Shown: in pieces, positions 11,503 through 24,865 of the stretch | Layout of the letters: each line of letters opens with the position of its first letter | Position numbering within the stretch: position 1 is the stretch's first letter | Source: Phaeodactylum tricornutum CCAP 1055/1 | Lineage: Eukaryota; Bacillariophyta; Bacillariophyceae; Surirellales; Neidiaceae | Reading direction: 5' to 3' | DNA: 64,000 nucleotides | Assembly: GCF_000150955.2 (NCBI RefSeq) | Contig: NC_011670.1 | Span: forward strand, 695,359 to 759,358 | Made by a program: the position numbers and the translations under genes | The notes under the pieces: generated by a model | What the model saw: only the letters and a program-made list of their open reading frames with translations | Told to the model about the DNA's origin: nothing | The model's database searches: none

Positions 11503-12792
11503 TCATTGCTGCTGCCGCCGTTCAAACGCTTTAGCAATATCTTGCTTAGTCTCTTCGTAGGTCGCAAATTGAATTGCTCCACTTAGAATAGCTTTACCAA
11601 CCCTCGGACTGGACCCAGCAAATAATCCAGGGAGGCCTTCGTCTCGAGCCAAAGTTGTCAAACTGTCCAAGTATGACGGGGTAACCCTATCATTACCGCT
11701 GAATTTAGTCTCTACTGCCATAATGCGGTTCCGAACCACATCCAGAGGCGTTGTTACGAACTGAGCAATGGCGGTGGCGGCAGCTCCAGCCATGGCTCCT
11801 TCACCAGGTGGGAGATTCTTTCGTCCGCGTGAGAACTGATCGTAGCAAACAAATTTGATTACGTCAGCAGGAAAGGCATACAAAATATTCTCCCAATATC
11901 CTGTGTACAACCCTTCAAGTCCTGTTGTCGCATTGCCATTTTTGGTCATTGAGTCCTGTATCACTTTTTGATACGCCTCAAGTGGCCCTACATTGTATCC
12001 ATCAATATTGGCTTGCTGCCGCGTTTTGACTACTTCGCTCGGGTTTCGAACAGCCCAGTAAGGAACCTGGGCCACGGCGACCGCTAAGGTCGTCTGGACC
12101 CACCGAGGCAAGTTTGTGCTGACACGCAAGTTCTCTTTACAAGCATCCTTGACTCCAAAGAATATGGCCCCAGCCGGAATATTGGCCAGTAAGGGATTGG
12201 CGACTCCCCGATAGCTTCCATCGAAGAGACGAAAAAGTTGACGAAATGAATAATCTGAATTCGGCATTTGTAGACGGACAGTGGCCGTGTCGAGGGGATA
12301 TTTGACGACAGTTTTGGTGGCGGTCAAAGTTCCACCAGCAACAAAACCTGAAATAGATTCTTGCCACGCAATTTCACGTGTTTTGGTCGCTCGCGTCCTT
12401 GTTGTCGTCATCAGGGTAGGCGATTCCAACTGTTCCCCTCCGTCCCTGTAGCTCCCACTTGAAGCAGCAGCGACTTGTTGCGGCACCATCGGAAGTGACA
12501 CTCCAGCCGCAAGCGCCACCAGAAAGGCAGATCGCGAGACAGAGGAGGTAGTTCTACTTTTAAACCAAGAAACATGCGGATGCTCTTCGCTAATGTAATC
12601 TTCTTGATCTACTCGTGCAGTTCCGCGGTAATGACGTCTACAGCTTCCCGTAACGATTCGTCCAGATTCCCGATCCTTTGCGACCGGAAAACGCTTCGAT
12701 ACAACAGTACCATCACTGGATAAAACAAAGCTGCCCGCAAAACGCCCCAACGGAACGAGGGATGCGAAAACAACCCAAAAGATTGCTTTCAT
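11503..12792 (-). CDS. mitochondrial-carrier-family transporter with plastid-type presequence
   Basis: About 429 residues if the start is the ATG at 12792. The C-terminal 280 residues are a carrier of the mitochondrial family: three repeats, the first with YPLDTATVRLQ, a second with NPSEVVKTRQQ, a third with TPLDVVRNRIM. The second repeat motif is partly degenerate. The S-adenosylmethionine carrier group is a reasonable guess, not more. From 12792 the N-terminus reads as a signal peptide ending in FAGSF, like the ASAFAP motif, and near residue 130 lies a second hydrophobic stretch after basic residues. This points to the plastid rather than the mitochondrion. The frame stays open upstream to 13149 with further ATGs, so the start is uncertain. 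It is divergent from the Lhc gene. Confidence 0.82.
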   Translation of the reverse strand: MKAIFWVVFASLVPLGRFAGSFVLSSDGTVVSKRFPVAKDRESGRIVTGSCRRHYRGTARVDQEDYISEEHPHVSWFKSRTTSSVSRSAFLVALAAGVSLPMVPQQVAAASSGSYRDGGEQLESPTLMTTTRTRATKTREIAWQESISGFVAGGTLTATKTVVKYPLDTATVRLQMPNSDYSFRQLFRLFDGSYRGVANPLLANIPAGAIFFGVKDACKENLRVSTNLPRWVQTTLAVAVAQVPYWAVRNPSEVVKTRQQANIDGYNVGPLEAYQKVIQDSMTKNGNATTGLEGLYTGYWENILYAFPADVIKFVCYDQFSRGRKNLPPGEGAMAGAAATAIAQFVTTPLDVVRNRIMAVETKFSGNDRVTPSYLDSLTTLARDEGLPGLFAGSSPRVGKAILSGAIQFATYEETKQDIAKAFERRQQQ

Positions 12793-13342
12793 GGGGTTTT
12801 TGAGTGACCATCGGCTTGGAAGGAGCATATTATACATGTTTTCGATTTGTTGACGCTCGTCTGTGGAACGCGATATGTCGTCTGTTCTGTCGTTGAGGTG
12901 CAGGTGATGTTTGTAAGTAGGGCCGCCGCCCCTCCATGTTTCATTTTCAAATAGTGATCGAAAAAGATTTGCCGAGTTTTCAAAATGGCGACTAGCTGGT
13001 GCAGTACAGACTGGCAAAGAAGTATCGTAGGTATTGAATATGACGTCTGCACTACCGCTATCGGGAGAGGTCAGCTGCTGCTTGCCAGATTGAAAAATAT
13101 CATAAAATAACCAAAGGACGGAGACACGGTACTCCAAAAATGCTCTCATTGGTTCAGATCAAAAAATAGAGGATGGTCGCCACGTAGTCCTCTCCTGGAA
13201 TGCAATTTCATAGCGTTCGCGTTGTTTATCGAAACCGAGAGAAATGAAACACAAAAATACGTAGCCCATACCTGACTCGTCATCGCGATTCTAAGCAGGC
13301 CATTCGATCCGAAATATCATCTTAATCAACAAGTATCAAATT
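12793..13342. other. divergent promoter region, carrier and Lhc genes
   Basis: Shared upstream region of the carrier (minus) and Lhc (plus) genes. Part of it (to 13149) is open in the carrier frame and could be coding if an upstream start is used. No other feature is supported. Confidence 0.4.
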
Positions 13343-14253
13343 ATGCGTTCAGTTCTGTGCTGTATGACCTTGACGGCATCCGCAACGGCATTTGCTCCCG
13401 CGCAGACGGCGTCCTCTTGGTCGGCTGCGTTGGCGGCAGCGAGCTGGCCTGAAGCGGATATAGGAAGCGGAGTCTCGTCGACGGTCGAATCGACGTCACC
13501 TCTTCCGAAGGAAAGCAACCAATTGCAAACATCTTCCCCACGGAAAGGATCCGTCATGTCACAAAGTTTACCCTTTCTGGTATGCCCTTCGGCTCTAGCA
13601 GACTGTAATGAGCTTGCCGGGAACGTAGGGTTTGATCCGTTGGGTTTGGCCAAGAACAAGGAACAATTGTGGGAATTCCGAGAAGCGGAGATTAAGCATG
13701 CTCGTCTTGCTATGTTGGTATGTCAACAGAGCGCAATTGTTGTATGCCTCATTATATATGTATATTTTGTGTGGGTCCATGTCGCCTCATATTCCGGCTG
13801 GCTTTTTTTTGTCAGGCCGCGGCTGGGTATCCCTTATCCGAATTGTATGATCGGCAGATTGCGGAATACTTTAACATGCAGGCATTGGTCGATGGTACCG
13901 ACAGGGCACCTTCATTTCTGAATGGGGGTCTTGAACGCGTCTCACCTGTGTGGTGGGGCTTCTGCCTCGGTATGACGGCGGCGATTGATCTTTACGGAGT
14001 TGCCAAGGCGCGATCTGGAGACCCTACATACTTTCCTGGTAACCTGGGATTTGACCCCGTAGGTTTGTACCCGAGTGACCGAAAAGGAAGGATGCGCATG
14101 GAATTGGCAGAAATCAAGCATGGCAGGTTGGCAATGCTTGCCATTGGAGGCTTTATCGTACAAGAATACGTCACTAAGGTGGGTGTCGTGAAGGAGACGC
14201 CTTTCTTCTTTGTGCCGTTTTCGGAAACCATGGAGCAGATGGGTTTTCTGTAA
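13343..14253 (+). CDS. light-harvesting chlorophyll-binding (Lhc/FCP superfamily) protein
   Basis: Two exons, 13343-13717 and 13816-14253, with a 98-nt intron (donor GTATGT), giving 270 residues. The N-terminus is a signal peptide followed by ATAFAP, the plastid-targeting site of diatoms. Two chlorophyll-binding helices are plain: EAEIKHARLAML near residue 113, whose second half is restored only by splicing, and AEIKHGRLAML near residue 225. Each holds the Glu and His/Arg ligands, and each is preceded by a GFDPLGL-type or GFDPVGL-type segment. It should bind chlorophyll and fucoxanthin in the thylakoid membrane. The sequence between the helices (a WWGFCLGMTAA segment) fits the middle helix. 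I cannot place it confidently in the Lhcf, Lhcr or Lhcx subgroup. Confidence 0.9.
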
Positions 14254-14693
14254 AAGTTCGATTTTTGAAAACCGATAAGAGCGGCTTGTGTCTGAGTGAA
14301 GGAGAAGCAACAATGTTTTTACATAGTTTCATGGTGAACGCAGGTTTAAAATAGAACTGACAGTGAGCGGCCTGTGCTACAGAAGAAGGCGAGATCATTC
14401 TTGACCATAAGACCAACATATTTCCACCTGTCAAGTATTGAGGTAAATAGGAGACAGATTCAAACGACTGTTCTTTAGAGAGATAACTGTAAGAAGTTCA
14501 CATGTCTTTGTGTGCATAGTTATAGAGGGTTGTCAAACTGCACAGGTCCTCGTTGTTTGTGTAACTGTAAGCAAACGTTTTCGTCACGAGACTGGCGAGC
14601 AAAGACATCGATTTTGAGGGTTTACCCCAAGTAAATTGAATATTTGGAGCTCAAAACATGGTGAATAGCGAGCGCAAGCAACAAGTGGACAAA
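14254..14693. other. intergenic with one TGACAGTGA motif
   Basis: A 440-bp spacer between the Lhc gene and the tRNA. It holds TGACAGTGA at 14358-14366. Nothing else is supported. Confidence 0.4.
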
Positions 14694-14775
14694 GCATTCG
14701 TGCCCGAGCGGTCTAAGGGGTTCGACTCAAGTTCGAATGTAGTCATACTCGTGGGTTCAAATCCCACCGAATGCA
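14694..14775 (+). tRNA. tRNA-Leu (anticodon CAA)
   Basis: An 82-nt type II tRNA. The acceptor stem GCATTCG pairs with CGAATGC, followed by discriminator A. The D arm CCC/GGG, anticodon stem TTCGA/TCGAA with loop CTCAAGT (anticodon CAA, reading UUG leucine codons), a long variable arm with an AGT/ACT stem, and T arm GTGGG-TTCAAAT-CCCAC all pair. No intron is seen. A T run follows at 14780-14784 as a Pol III terminator. The A box (TGCCCGAGCGG) and B box (GGTTCAAATCC) are intact. Confidence 0.96.
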
Positions 14776-14953
14776 ATTACTTTTTATTTATTCTCTCGTT
14801 TTCGCGCGCCTGAAAGAATGCGCCGCATCGTTTTCCCGAAAATGATGTGGGCATGCCTCCATATTTTTCCCATACACTCTTACAACTGTATCGACCGACG
14901 TTTTGCTGTAGCTAACTGCTAAATTGCCAAACTATCTAGAGGTCGACGGAACC

Positions 14954-16735
14954 ATGTCACTATTACCAGAGAAGAGCCTAACAAAAGCGAATTTCAGGCC
15001 GCTTCCTTTGAAGCAACGGACCTCTAGCGTTGATCAGCGACGCGACTATTCGACGCAAACATGGACATCGCTACTGGGTCTCTTGAAGGTCCGAGAATTT
15101 CTGGTCACCGTCGATCATTTTTCCATTTGGCGACGCCACTTGGCGTGGGCCTTTGAAAACGGCAAAGATCTGCGGGACTACATGACGCAGCGATACGCAT
15201 CCAGCATGGTTTTCATGTCGTTGTTGCTCAGCACCGAGTTGAACGTCTTGTTCAACTCGGCCGGAGTCACCACGCAGGTACGGCATGCACTCATGACGGA
15301 AAACCTTACTTCAGTTAGCTTCTGGGCTGGCATTGCGATCATAATGTCGGCGGTTCTGACGTTGCTGAGCCTCATTTCGACGTTTACGGCTTGGACAATG
15401 GTTTCGGCGGTGAGCGAAAACAATGCACACTGCATATTTCGCAGTTCCATCGGCCAGTACGCTGCGGAGCTTCCGGGACGGTTCATTGTGGGTTCGATCT
15501 ATTCATTTCTCGTGTGGCTGATTCTTTTTTTCTTCCTGCTTCTTCCATTCGGAGTTTGGTCCATCGGTTTGCTATTGATTTCCTTGGCTCTCTTTGTGCA
15601 CACCATTACCGCCTTTAGCGCTTTCGGAAGGGTAATCATGCACACGGGTGCTATGGGCTCGCAACGGATATTTGACCCTTCGTTTGAAGTAAATCTTCAT
15701 CCTCATGGGCTCCACAACAACCTCCTTGTCAAAGCCAAAGCTAACCTGACTAACTGTACGAGTATCATGCGACAATATCGATCCAAGGTCAAGCCCATCA
15801 ATCGGCAATACTCAGAAGACGAGCTATCGTCTCATTTAAGTGATCGCTTCTCTGGAGCTCTGATTCCTGAAGCAGGGCCAGCTCGTAAGCGCACCGGTTC
15901 TTTGGTAAAGTTTGCGGACGGCTACGATACCAATGGAGATTTTTATCGGAAGCCGCTCGACCCGACACTAGGGCTGAAAAAGCTTTCCGGTGCGGGACAA
16001 AATCGATCTCCACTGTCGGCCGTATCCGAACGGTCGTCGTCCCCGCCTAATCATCCCGCAGACTTGTCACTGGAGAGTGTTCGTGCGCTTCTACCAGCTG
16101 CGAGTCCGCGACCGAGCCTAATGTCGCGCCGGGAGTCTCGCGATGGTGTCGATATGGCTTCACCGTTCGAGGGACTGTCGCCACGGAACCTTACCGAGGA
16201 CGATAACTTCTCTGGGGTATTTGAAAGGTGGCTTTCGTCGTCTAATCAAAGTGCGACAAGTGAATCATTCGTTTCTGCAGGCGCCGACGCGACTTCGCCA
16301 CGAATAGGAAGTGGTGACGCCAAACCTGGAAAAGATTCCCTGACTGATTTGCGGATCCCCACATTTGATGAATTCAACAACCATAGTGCTTTGCCCGGCT
16401 CCATCGCTGCGAGCCATAGCAATAGTGACCAGCGCGACGCCATTCGCCGCTCTTTCTCAGCCGTCTCATCCTTGGACGATGATGACGCTGCTGTTTTGGC
16501 CGAAGACGAGCGCTTTGAGCACGAATACGGTGACCTGTTTGAGCCTGAACGAGCAAATTTTTCGTACGACTTTAGTATCGACGGAAATTCGAATTCAGGG
16601 ACGCCACCCTTGTCGGTCGCGGACCCCACATCGCGGCCAGATTCCACGATAGGTGGTAACGAGGATCCGGAACGGACGGCATTGCTTTCCGAGACGGACC
16701 GCCTGGAAAGGGGCGACTACGATTCCTGTGGATAG
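14954..16735 (+). CDS. four-helix membrane protein with long acidic tail, unnamed family (member B)
   Basis: 593 residues, no intron, ATG at 14954. The first 270 residues align with the protein at 7597-8670: the motif DHFSIWRRHLAWA near residue 56, then hydrophobic segments near residues 75-95, 118-148 and a long pair near 175-225. The remaining 320 residues are polar, rich in Ser, Asp, Glu and Pro, and probably disordered; member A lacks this tail. The last residues contain ERTALL, matching the acidic dileucine signal used for endosomal or vacuolar sorting. I do not recognise the family and assign no activity. It follows the tRNA-Leu by 178 bp and converges on the TPI-GAPDH gene. Confidence 0.8.
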   Translation: MSLLPEKSLTKANFRPLPLKQRTSSVDQRRDYSTQTWTSLLGLLKVREFLVTVDHFSIWRRHLAWAFENGKDLRDYMTQRYASSMVFMSLLLSTELNVLFNSAGVTTQVRHALMTENLTSVSFWAGIAIIMSAVLTLLSLISTFTAWTMVSAVSENNAHCIFRSSIGQYAAELPGRFIVGSIYSFLVWLILFFFLLLPFGVWSIGLLLISLALFVHTITAFSAFGRVIMHTGAMGSQRIFDPSFEVNLHPHGLHNNLLVKAKANLTNCTSIMRQYRSKVKPINRQYSEDELSSHLSDRFSGALIPEAGPARKRTGSLVKFADGYDTNGDFYRKPLDPTLGLKKLSGAGQNRSPLSAVSERSSSPPNHPADLSLESVRALLPAASPRPSLMSRRESRDGVDMASPFEGLSPRNLTEDDNFSGVFERWLSSSNQSATSESFVSAGADATSPRIGSGDAKPGKDSLTDLRIPTFDEFNNHSALPGSIAASHSNSDQRDAIRRSFSAVSSLDDDDAAVLAEDERFEHEYGDLFEPERANFSYDFSIDGNSNSGTPPLSVADPTSRPDSTIGGNEDPERTALLSETDRLERGDYDSCG

Positions 16736-16878
16736 GAAGACCAGGTTGTCTGCCAGTGATGAAAGTGAGGCAGCAGACGCACTCAACCTCATAGATAGCT
16801 CCATACAATAGACGACCTAACAAGCGCAAACGGGAAAGGCTGTTTTCAATCTTTACAAAACGTTTACGTTACTTTCGT

Positions 16879-18949
<2,071 letters not shown>

Positions 18950-19667
18950 GAAGGAAGGTAGCAAGGAAGAACAAGAATAGGAGGTTCCGTTATGAGTAGG
19001 ATACTGCTACTCGAGGAGAAAGGAATCTAGGAAGATGTGCAAGTGTCCGTGCGTACAAAAGTGGAAAGGTACTATCTCGCCCGCTCGCTTGGTACGTGTA
19101 CGTATTACGGACACAACGTTGTTGGTGTGAGAATCCTTGGCGTCCCCCTTTTTTGCCAGATCCACGTTGATGACGAGGGCAGGACTCGCCGATCGGCACT
19201 TGTTCGAGGGACTGAACGTTTGGCGGCCACACAAATTTCTCGTCCTCCTTTATTTTTTTTGGGGGGTTTCTACTAGCTAGAGAGTGACTGTACTATAGGT
19301 AGGCATTACTACTATTATAGGTACCCATCCCGTAGGACTGCATGAGATCGGACATGGAGATCTGACGTCAGTAGTGAGAAAATGACGAGTTTACAGTTGA
19401 TGGTTGGCTTGGTAGGAAGTACTCCCGGACGACGACGGACTAGCCGACCAATCAACCCAGGTTCGACCGACGCTGCGACATTATCGTTGTGCCCGACAGA
19501 CACGCGCAAGAATCCTTTCCCCCGTCGTCATCGCGCGAAAATCTCATCGGCAAAACGGCCGATATCGATTTGCGAATTTCCCCACCTCTTAGTCCATAAG
19601 TTTGTCGTTACACCCTCGCTCGTTTGGAATATCGTCGTCGTCGTTCGTACACCAGTTATAGCAAGCA
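18950..19667. promoter_or_regulatory. bidirectional promoter region of the two GAPDH genes
   Basis: 718 bp between the start codons of the divergent TPI-GAPDH and GAPDH genes. No ORF with protein-like features lies here, so it must hold both promoters and 5' UTRs. I cannot point to a specific box with confidence; no TATA element at a convincing distance was found. Confidence 0.6.
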
Positions 19668-20876
<1,209 letters not shown>

Positions 20877-21908
20877 GTAAAGGATAGGTTTACTTTCTAC
20901 CAATGCTGTTACCTTCTCTTCAATCCGTTGGCACGCGTTTTGGAGAATGTAGACGCGGCTAGTACTTGGTCATGTTTACCCTGTCTCGCTGCCACGGCGT
21001 ACTATTTGTTGGTTAGTTGAGGAACTCCGTCGTAGACGGGAAAACAAGGCCCAAGCGTACCCCGTCTGTTCAAGCTAGAAGGGTTATTGTTTCATCCGTA
21101 CCTTACATTACAACATTCCTTACACCGCGGATTGTCTTTCGTTTCCCAATCCGGTGTCGATATCTTTCTCGTCGCGAGTTTTCCTCTTCCCACGTCACGC
21201 GAACGGCTACGTCACGAATACGTCACCTTTCCAAACGGAGAGAGCAGCGTCTGCGTCACCGTGACTCACGTGTGAACTGCACTACGTCACACGCAGGCCC
21301 CAACCAAGTATCCAACGAGAGAGACCGCGCACAGTCGACGAGAAGGTGTGAACTAGGGCAAGAGTCTCTTAAGGTAGGTAGTTGTGAAAGAATACGGCCG
21401 CGCTGGACGATAGTGTGGGTTGGTAGTTTCCCATTTTGCGCTTACGGTTAATGGTATGTCAGTTGACTCGGCGTCATTGAAGGTGTGAATCTGGGCAAGA
21501 GTCTCTAGCTAGTTGTGAAGAATACGACCGCGCTGGACGAACCTAGTGTAGATTGTCATCTTACACTTGCAGTTAATGTAATGTCAGTTGACTCGAGGTC
21601 ATTGCTTTTACGACACCGGGTTGCAACGACACAGCCGACTGGTAATTGTCTTTTTAGCAGATCAATTCTGGTTTTCATGTTTGGGCGAGCCTGAGCCGTA
21701 TATATTTTTGACTGACAGTGAGAGCAATCTTGCAATTTTCTTGTCCGTATTGAAAGAGTAATTGAGCCGCAGGAATCGAAGAATTCAGTCGCTGAGCAGT
21801 TCTTTTGAAACGCTCTCCGTGTCTACCAGATTGTAGAATTGCATGTAATCCCCGTGGTTGATTTGGGTAATTACTCTATTCACTCAAAAATATATTGGTG
21901 GTGCAATC
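20877..21908. other. intergenic with tandem repeat
   Basis: About 1 kb between the GAPDH stop and the LipB stop. It contains a two-copy tandem repeat (listed separately) and TGACAGTGA at 21713-21721. Small open frames near 21017-21451 look accidental. Confidence 0.45.
21343..21606 (+). repeat. two-copy tandem repeat, period about 137 bp
   Basis: Unit 1 (21343-21479) and unit 2 (21480-21606) both begin AAGGTGTGAA, share GGGCAAGAGTCTC, then AATACG followed by CCGCGCTGGACGA, and end in ATGTCAGTTGACTCG with GTCATTG. Unit 2 is about 10 bp shorter. No coding frame is preserved across them. Confidence 0.85.
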
Positions 21909-22772
21909 TTAATCCTCTTCGTAGAGATGCATTGAAAACACGTCTTCCAACTGAGGCAAAAGAGTTCTGGCAAAGTCATCAACGGTTATAAATGGACCAA
22001 TATCTTCCATAAAATCGTTGACGCATGCGACACTGCGACCCTCCAGACCACAAGGTACAATACCTTCAAAGCCATGCAGTGCCTCTCGCTCTACATTTAT
22101 GGCGACCCCGTGTTGCGTCACCCATGAACGGCACTTGACACCAATAGAAGCAACCTTCCGACCACGAACCCAAACTCCGGTCGTCTCTTCGTCTCGAGTA
22201 GCTTCAACGACACCAAGTTTGTGAAGCGTCTGTATGACGGCTTGTTCCAGCGCGCGCATATACCAGTGCAGATCTTGCCGATATTGTCGCAAATCGAGAA
22301 TAGGGTATACGACGAGCTGCCCTGGTCCATGATAAGTGACTTCGCCCCCACGGTCCATTCGAATAGTTCTTACAGTAGAGTTCTCTCTGTTGAGAATAAA
22401 AGATTCGTCGGATGCTGTTCCCAAGGTTAACACCGATTTGTGCTGAAGTAGAAGAATAGTATCAAAACTTTTGCTGCGATTTTCCTTTTCAAGCCGTATA
22501 GATTGTCGGTGCGTAAGGCGATGCTGGTCCAGATGATCCTTCAGTCTATCCTTTTGCGCGTCCCAAACATCTTCAAAATCGAGGCAGCCCTTGCATAACC
22601 AGTTTTCAAGTTTAACATCCACAGACGCGTCCGAATTACGCTCGATTCGCTCGAAAACTCCAAGCTGCTGAGGCTGGAGATGTAAAGAGGATGGCGGACG
22701 TCGAGTGGTAGAAACCAAGCCATAGGCGGTCGCATTGCTGCATAGAGAAAGAAACGAGAAAAGAAGAAGCAT
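21909..22772 (-). CDS. lipB: octanoyl-ACP:protein octanoyltransferase (LipB)
   Basis: 287 residues, single exon, ATG at 22772. LipB moves octanoate from acyl carrier protein to lipoyl domains, the first step of lipoic acid synthesis. Seen: the RGGEVTYHGPGQLVVYP signature (from about residue 141), the catalytic Lys213 in IGVKCRSWVTQHG, and Cys241 in PCGLEG. The N-terminal 20 residues are a hydrophobic signal peptide followed by ATAYG, similar to the plastid-targeting site but with Tyr in place of Phe. A plastid or mitochondrial location is therefore open; the signal peptide favours the plastid. Confidence 0.92.
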   Translation of the reverse strand: MLLLFSFLSLCSNATAYGLVSTTRRPPSSLHLQPQQLGVFERIERNSDASVDVKLENWLCKGCLDFEDVWDAQKDRLKDHLDQHRLTHRQSIRLEKENRSKSFDTILLLQHKSVLTLGTASDESFILNRENSTVRTIRMDRGGEVTYHGPGQLVVYPILDLRQYRQDLHWYMRALEQAVIQTLHKLGVVEATRDEETTGVWVRGRKVASIGVKCRSWVTQHGVAINVEREALHGFEGIVPCGLEGRSVACVNDFMEDIGPFITVDDFARTLLPQLEDVFSMHLYEED

Positions 22773-23209
22773 TCAGCCGAAAAACATTTGCAATGATCTA
22801 CCGCAAACCCGCCAGGCTGTTTCTAGTGGGATGTGCGAAGGAGATCGGTGTGGCTTCAAGTCTCTTTGGTATGCCTGAGCTGTTCTTGTGTGTTTTGGTG
22901 TGTTGTACTGTGGTTTGGTACGCTTTGTGTAGTTGACACTTACAGTGCGTGAATCCATCTTGGCCTTCGATGAGAGCTCGATATATATCCGTTTTTCACT
23001 GTCAACTAGTCGTTTTCATAGTCTTATTGGCCCAAGGATATCGCTACGACAGAAAATTAGGTAACCTGTAACCTACTAGCGAATGGATACCGGTATCTAT
23101 TTTGCCGCTCGATGACTGGAATTCGTTCTTTCTTGTTCCTTGGCCATTTTGATCGACTCGCCAGTGTGGCATCGCACAATCATCTTATGTGTTGGCCTTC
23201 CCCCAAGAA
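22773..23209. other. intergenic, divergent promoters
   Basis: 437 bp between LipB (minus) and the ABM-like frame (plus). It holds one TCACTGTCA (TGACAGTGA on the minus strand) at 22996-23004. No gene is supported. Confidence 0.45.
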
Positions 23210-24115
23210 ATGTGCTCTGCTCCGACTCTTGACGAAACGAGCCCTTTGATCACACCATCCGTGGGAGGAGAGGAGACACCTGCTGCCTCAGGAGCACCAA
23301 ATGGTGGCACATGGCCTGCAAAACGATTGTGGATGCCGTTAGTTGTAGCTTTGGTTATGTGCTCTTTCCTGATGAGTTTGATGTTTTTGTTTCCGTACAC
23401 CAGACACGCCCCTCTCACAGCGAAGCCAAGTCATCTTCAGAATACGGTTGCTTCCACTACTCGTCCTCAAGTGATTGAGCTTGCGCAGTTCTCGCTCGTC
23501 GAAGGAACCAGCAATCTGCAATTCCTTTCCGCAGCGAAAGCTTTGTAACCATTCTTTTCCGAGACACAAGATACCGTGCAACGGTCACTGCTTTGTAATA
23601 GAGAAACTGGTGTTTGGTCGGACATTGTTTATTGGACTTCAATGGCTGCAGCATTACAAGCAGCAGATGACATCATACAACTACCAGCGGCCCAGCAGTT
23701 CCTGCAATTCATCAACTTTACTACACTTCAACTAAAGCATGCATACATAGAAGTTGATTGGATCTCGCCAATAATTGGGCAATTGGAATTTGGAGAATCT
23801 GTGCTAAAAGTTGAACTTGCAGCGTTCCCGTTGAAGCCGCAAGTTAGTGCGCATAACTTTACTGCTCAGGCAAAAGCAACCAAGCCATTCTTCTGAAAAA
23901 TTGACACAGCTGTACACCAAATTCTAGCACAAGGAGACAATAATACAACTTGGTATGACATTGTGTATTGGACATCGCTGTCAGCTGCCCTTGATGCCGC
24001 TCAAGCCATTGAGCACATTCCAGCATCCAGGCCTTTCCTTGATTCAATTGACGACAAATCTGCGGAATTTGAGTTTACCTACTCAGATTTGCTATTGGAG
24101 CAACAGTTTAAATAA
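23210..24115 (+). pseudogene. two-domain ABM-like membrane protein with two in-frame stops
   Basis: A single frame from the ATG at 23210 to the stop at 24113-24115, about 301 codons, is interrupted by TAA at 23546-23548 and TGA at 23894-23896. The N-terminus has an ETSPLI dileucine-type signal and one transmembrane helix (about residues 45-67). Two repeats of about 100 residues follow, each with WxDIVYWTS, then AALxAA and a PFL-type helix, as in dimeric alpha-beta barrel proteins of the antibiotic-biosynthesis-monooxygenase (ABM) fold. Both stops fall in the first helix of a repeat, four residues apart when the repeats are aligned. Everything else is intact. It is either a young pseudogene or a gene read through stops. 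A 57-nt GT-AG segment over the first stop would delete conserved sequence, so splicing is unlikely. Confidence 0.6.
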
Positions 24116-24865
24116 CTTAAGTAGCGGATGACATGGTAGACAATCTTATCTCTTTGCACCTACCTTACATATTCTAGAGCTTGCATAGTCAGTTTTTAGG
24201 CTGAAATCAACTAATGTGTACAACATTAGTTCAATCTTTTTGGCTGCTGAGATTGGAGGTGCAAACATGGTGGCTGACGTCAAGTGGAAGGACCTGAGCC
24301 ATGACCAAGCAAATAGATGTGCACAGATACAGAATGAAGAAAAGGGAAAAGCAGCTGGCCAACAATGGCAACTGCTTTGATCTACGGGAACTTGCCACGC
24401 TACTTTTATGGAAGCAGTGGAGGAGGTCAGTGCGGGTTTACTCTGAAACTTTGTTTGACTGTGACGCACTTGTGGTTGTTTTGCAGCAGTTTGTTTTCTG
24501 ACATCATTAATGTTAATTTGTTCTAGGAGGCTGGTTTTGGATTCATTGTCGATTTTAAGTTATGATAAATATTCTGGTATCGGTTATGTGGTTGATAGTC
24601 TGACGCGATCGACAAATCAAACATATACGTAGTGTAGGGTTAGGGTACGCATTTTCGCGTTTCAAAGTGATCGAGTACCTAATATCAGTTCTTGTTTCCC
24701 ATCCAGCAATTGTGTGACCGCTAAATCCAAGTTAGGAACGTGACTGCTGTTACTTTCCTCGACTTTCCCTTGCACTTGATCGCCCTCCAAAAGAAAGTCG
24801 AATTTCCTGGTCTATTCGTCAGTTTCAATTCCCCGGCACTCTCCTCGCCGCGGTCTCGAGCCAAC
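24116..24865. other. intergenic, possible relic sequence, no gene called
   Basis: 750 bp, AT-rich. Short frames near 24230-24500 contain no stop for tens of codons but show no family I can name. A short GGGTTAGGG at 24637-24645 is too brief to be telomeric. The promoter of the CDC26-like gene should lie at the right end. Confidence 0.35.

Noticed and set aside
12793-13149. Upstream extension of the carrier frame
   Set aside because: It would bury the signal peptide that starts at 12792; kept only as an alternative.
23545-23602. 57-nt intron over the first stop of the ABM-like gene
   Set aside because: It keeps the frame but would delete sequence that aligns residue for residue with the second repeat.
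24230-24540. Possible exon or transposon relic with short open frames and GT/AG signals
   Set aside because: No family motif, no repeat ends and no consistent reading frame.
24634-24646. GGGTTAGGG telomere-like sequence
   Set aside because: Fewer than two full repeat units; no sign of an interstitial telomere.
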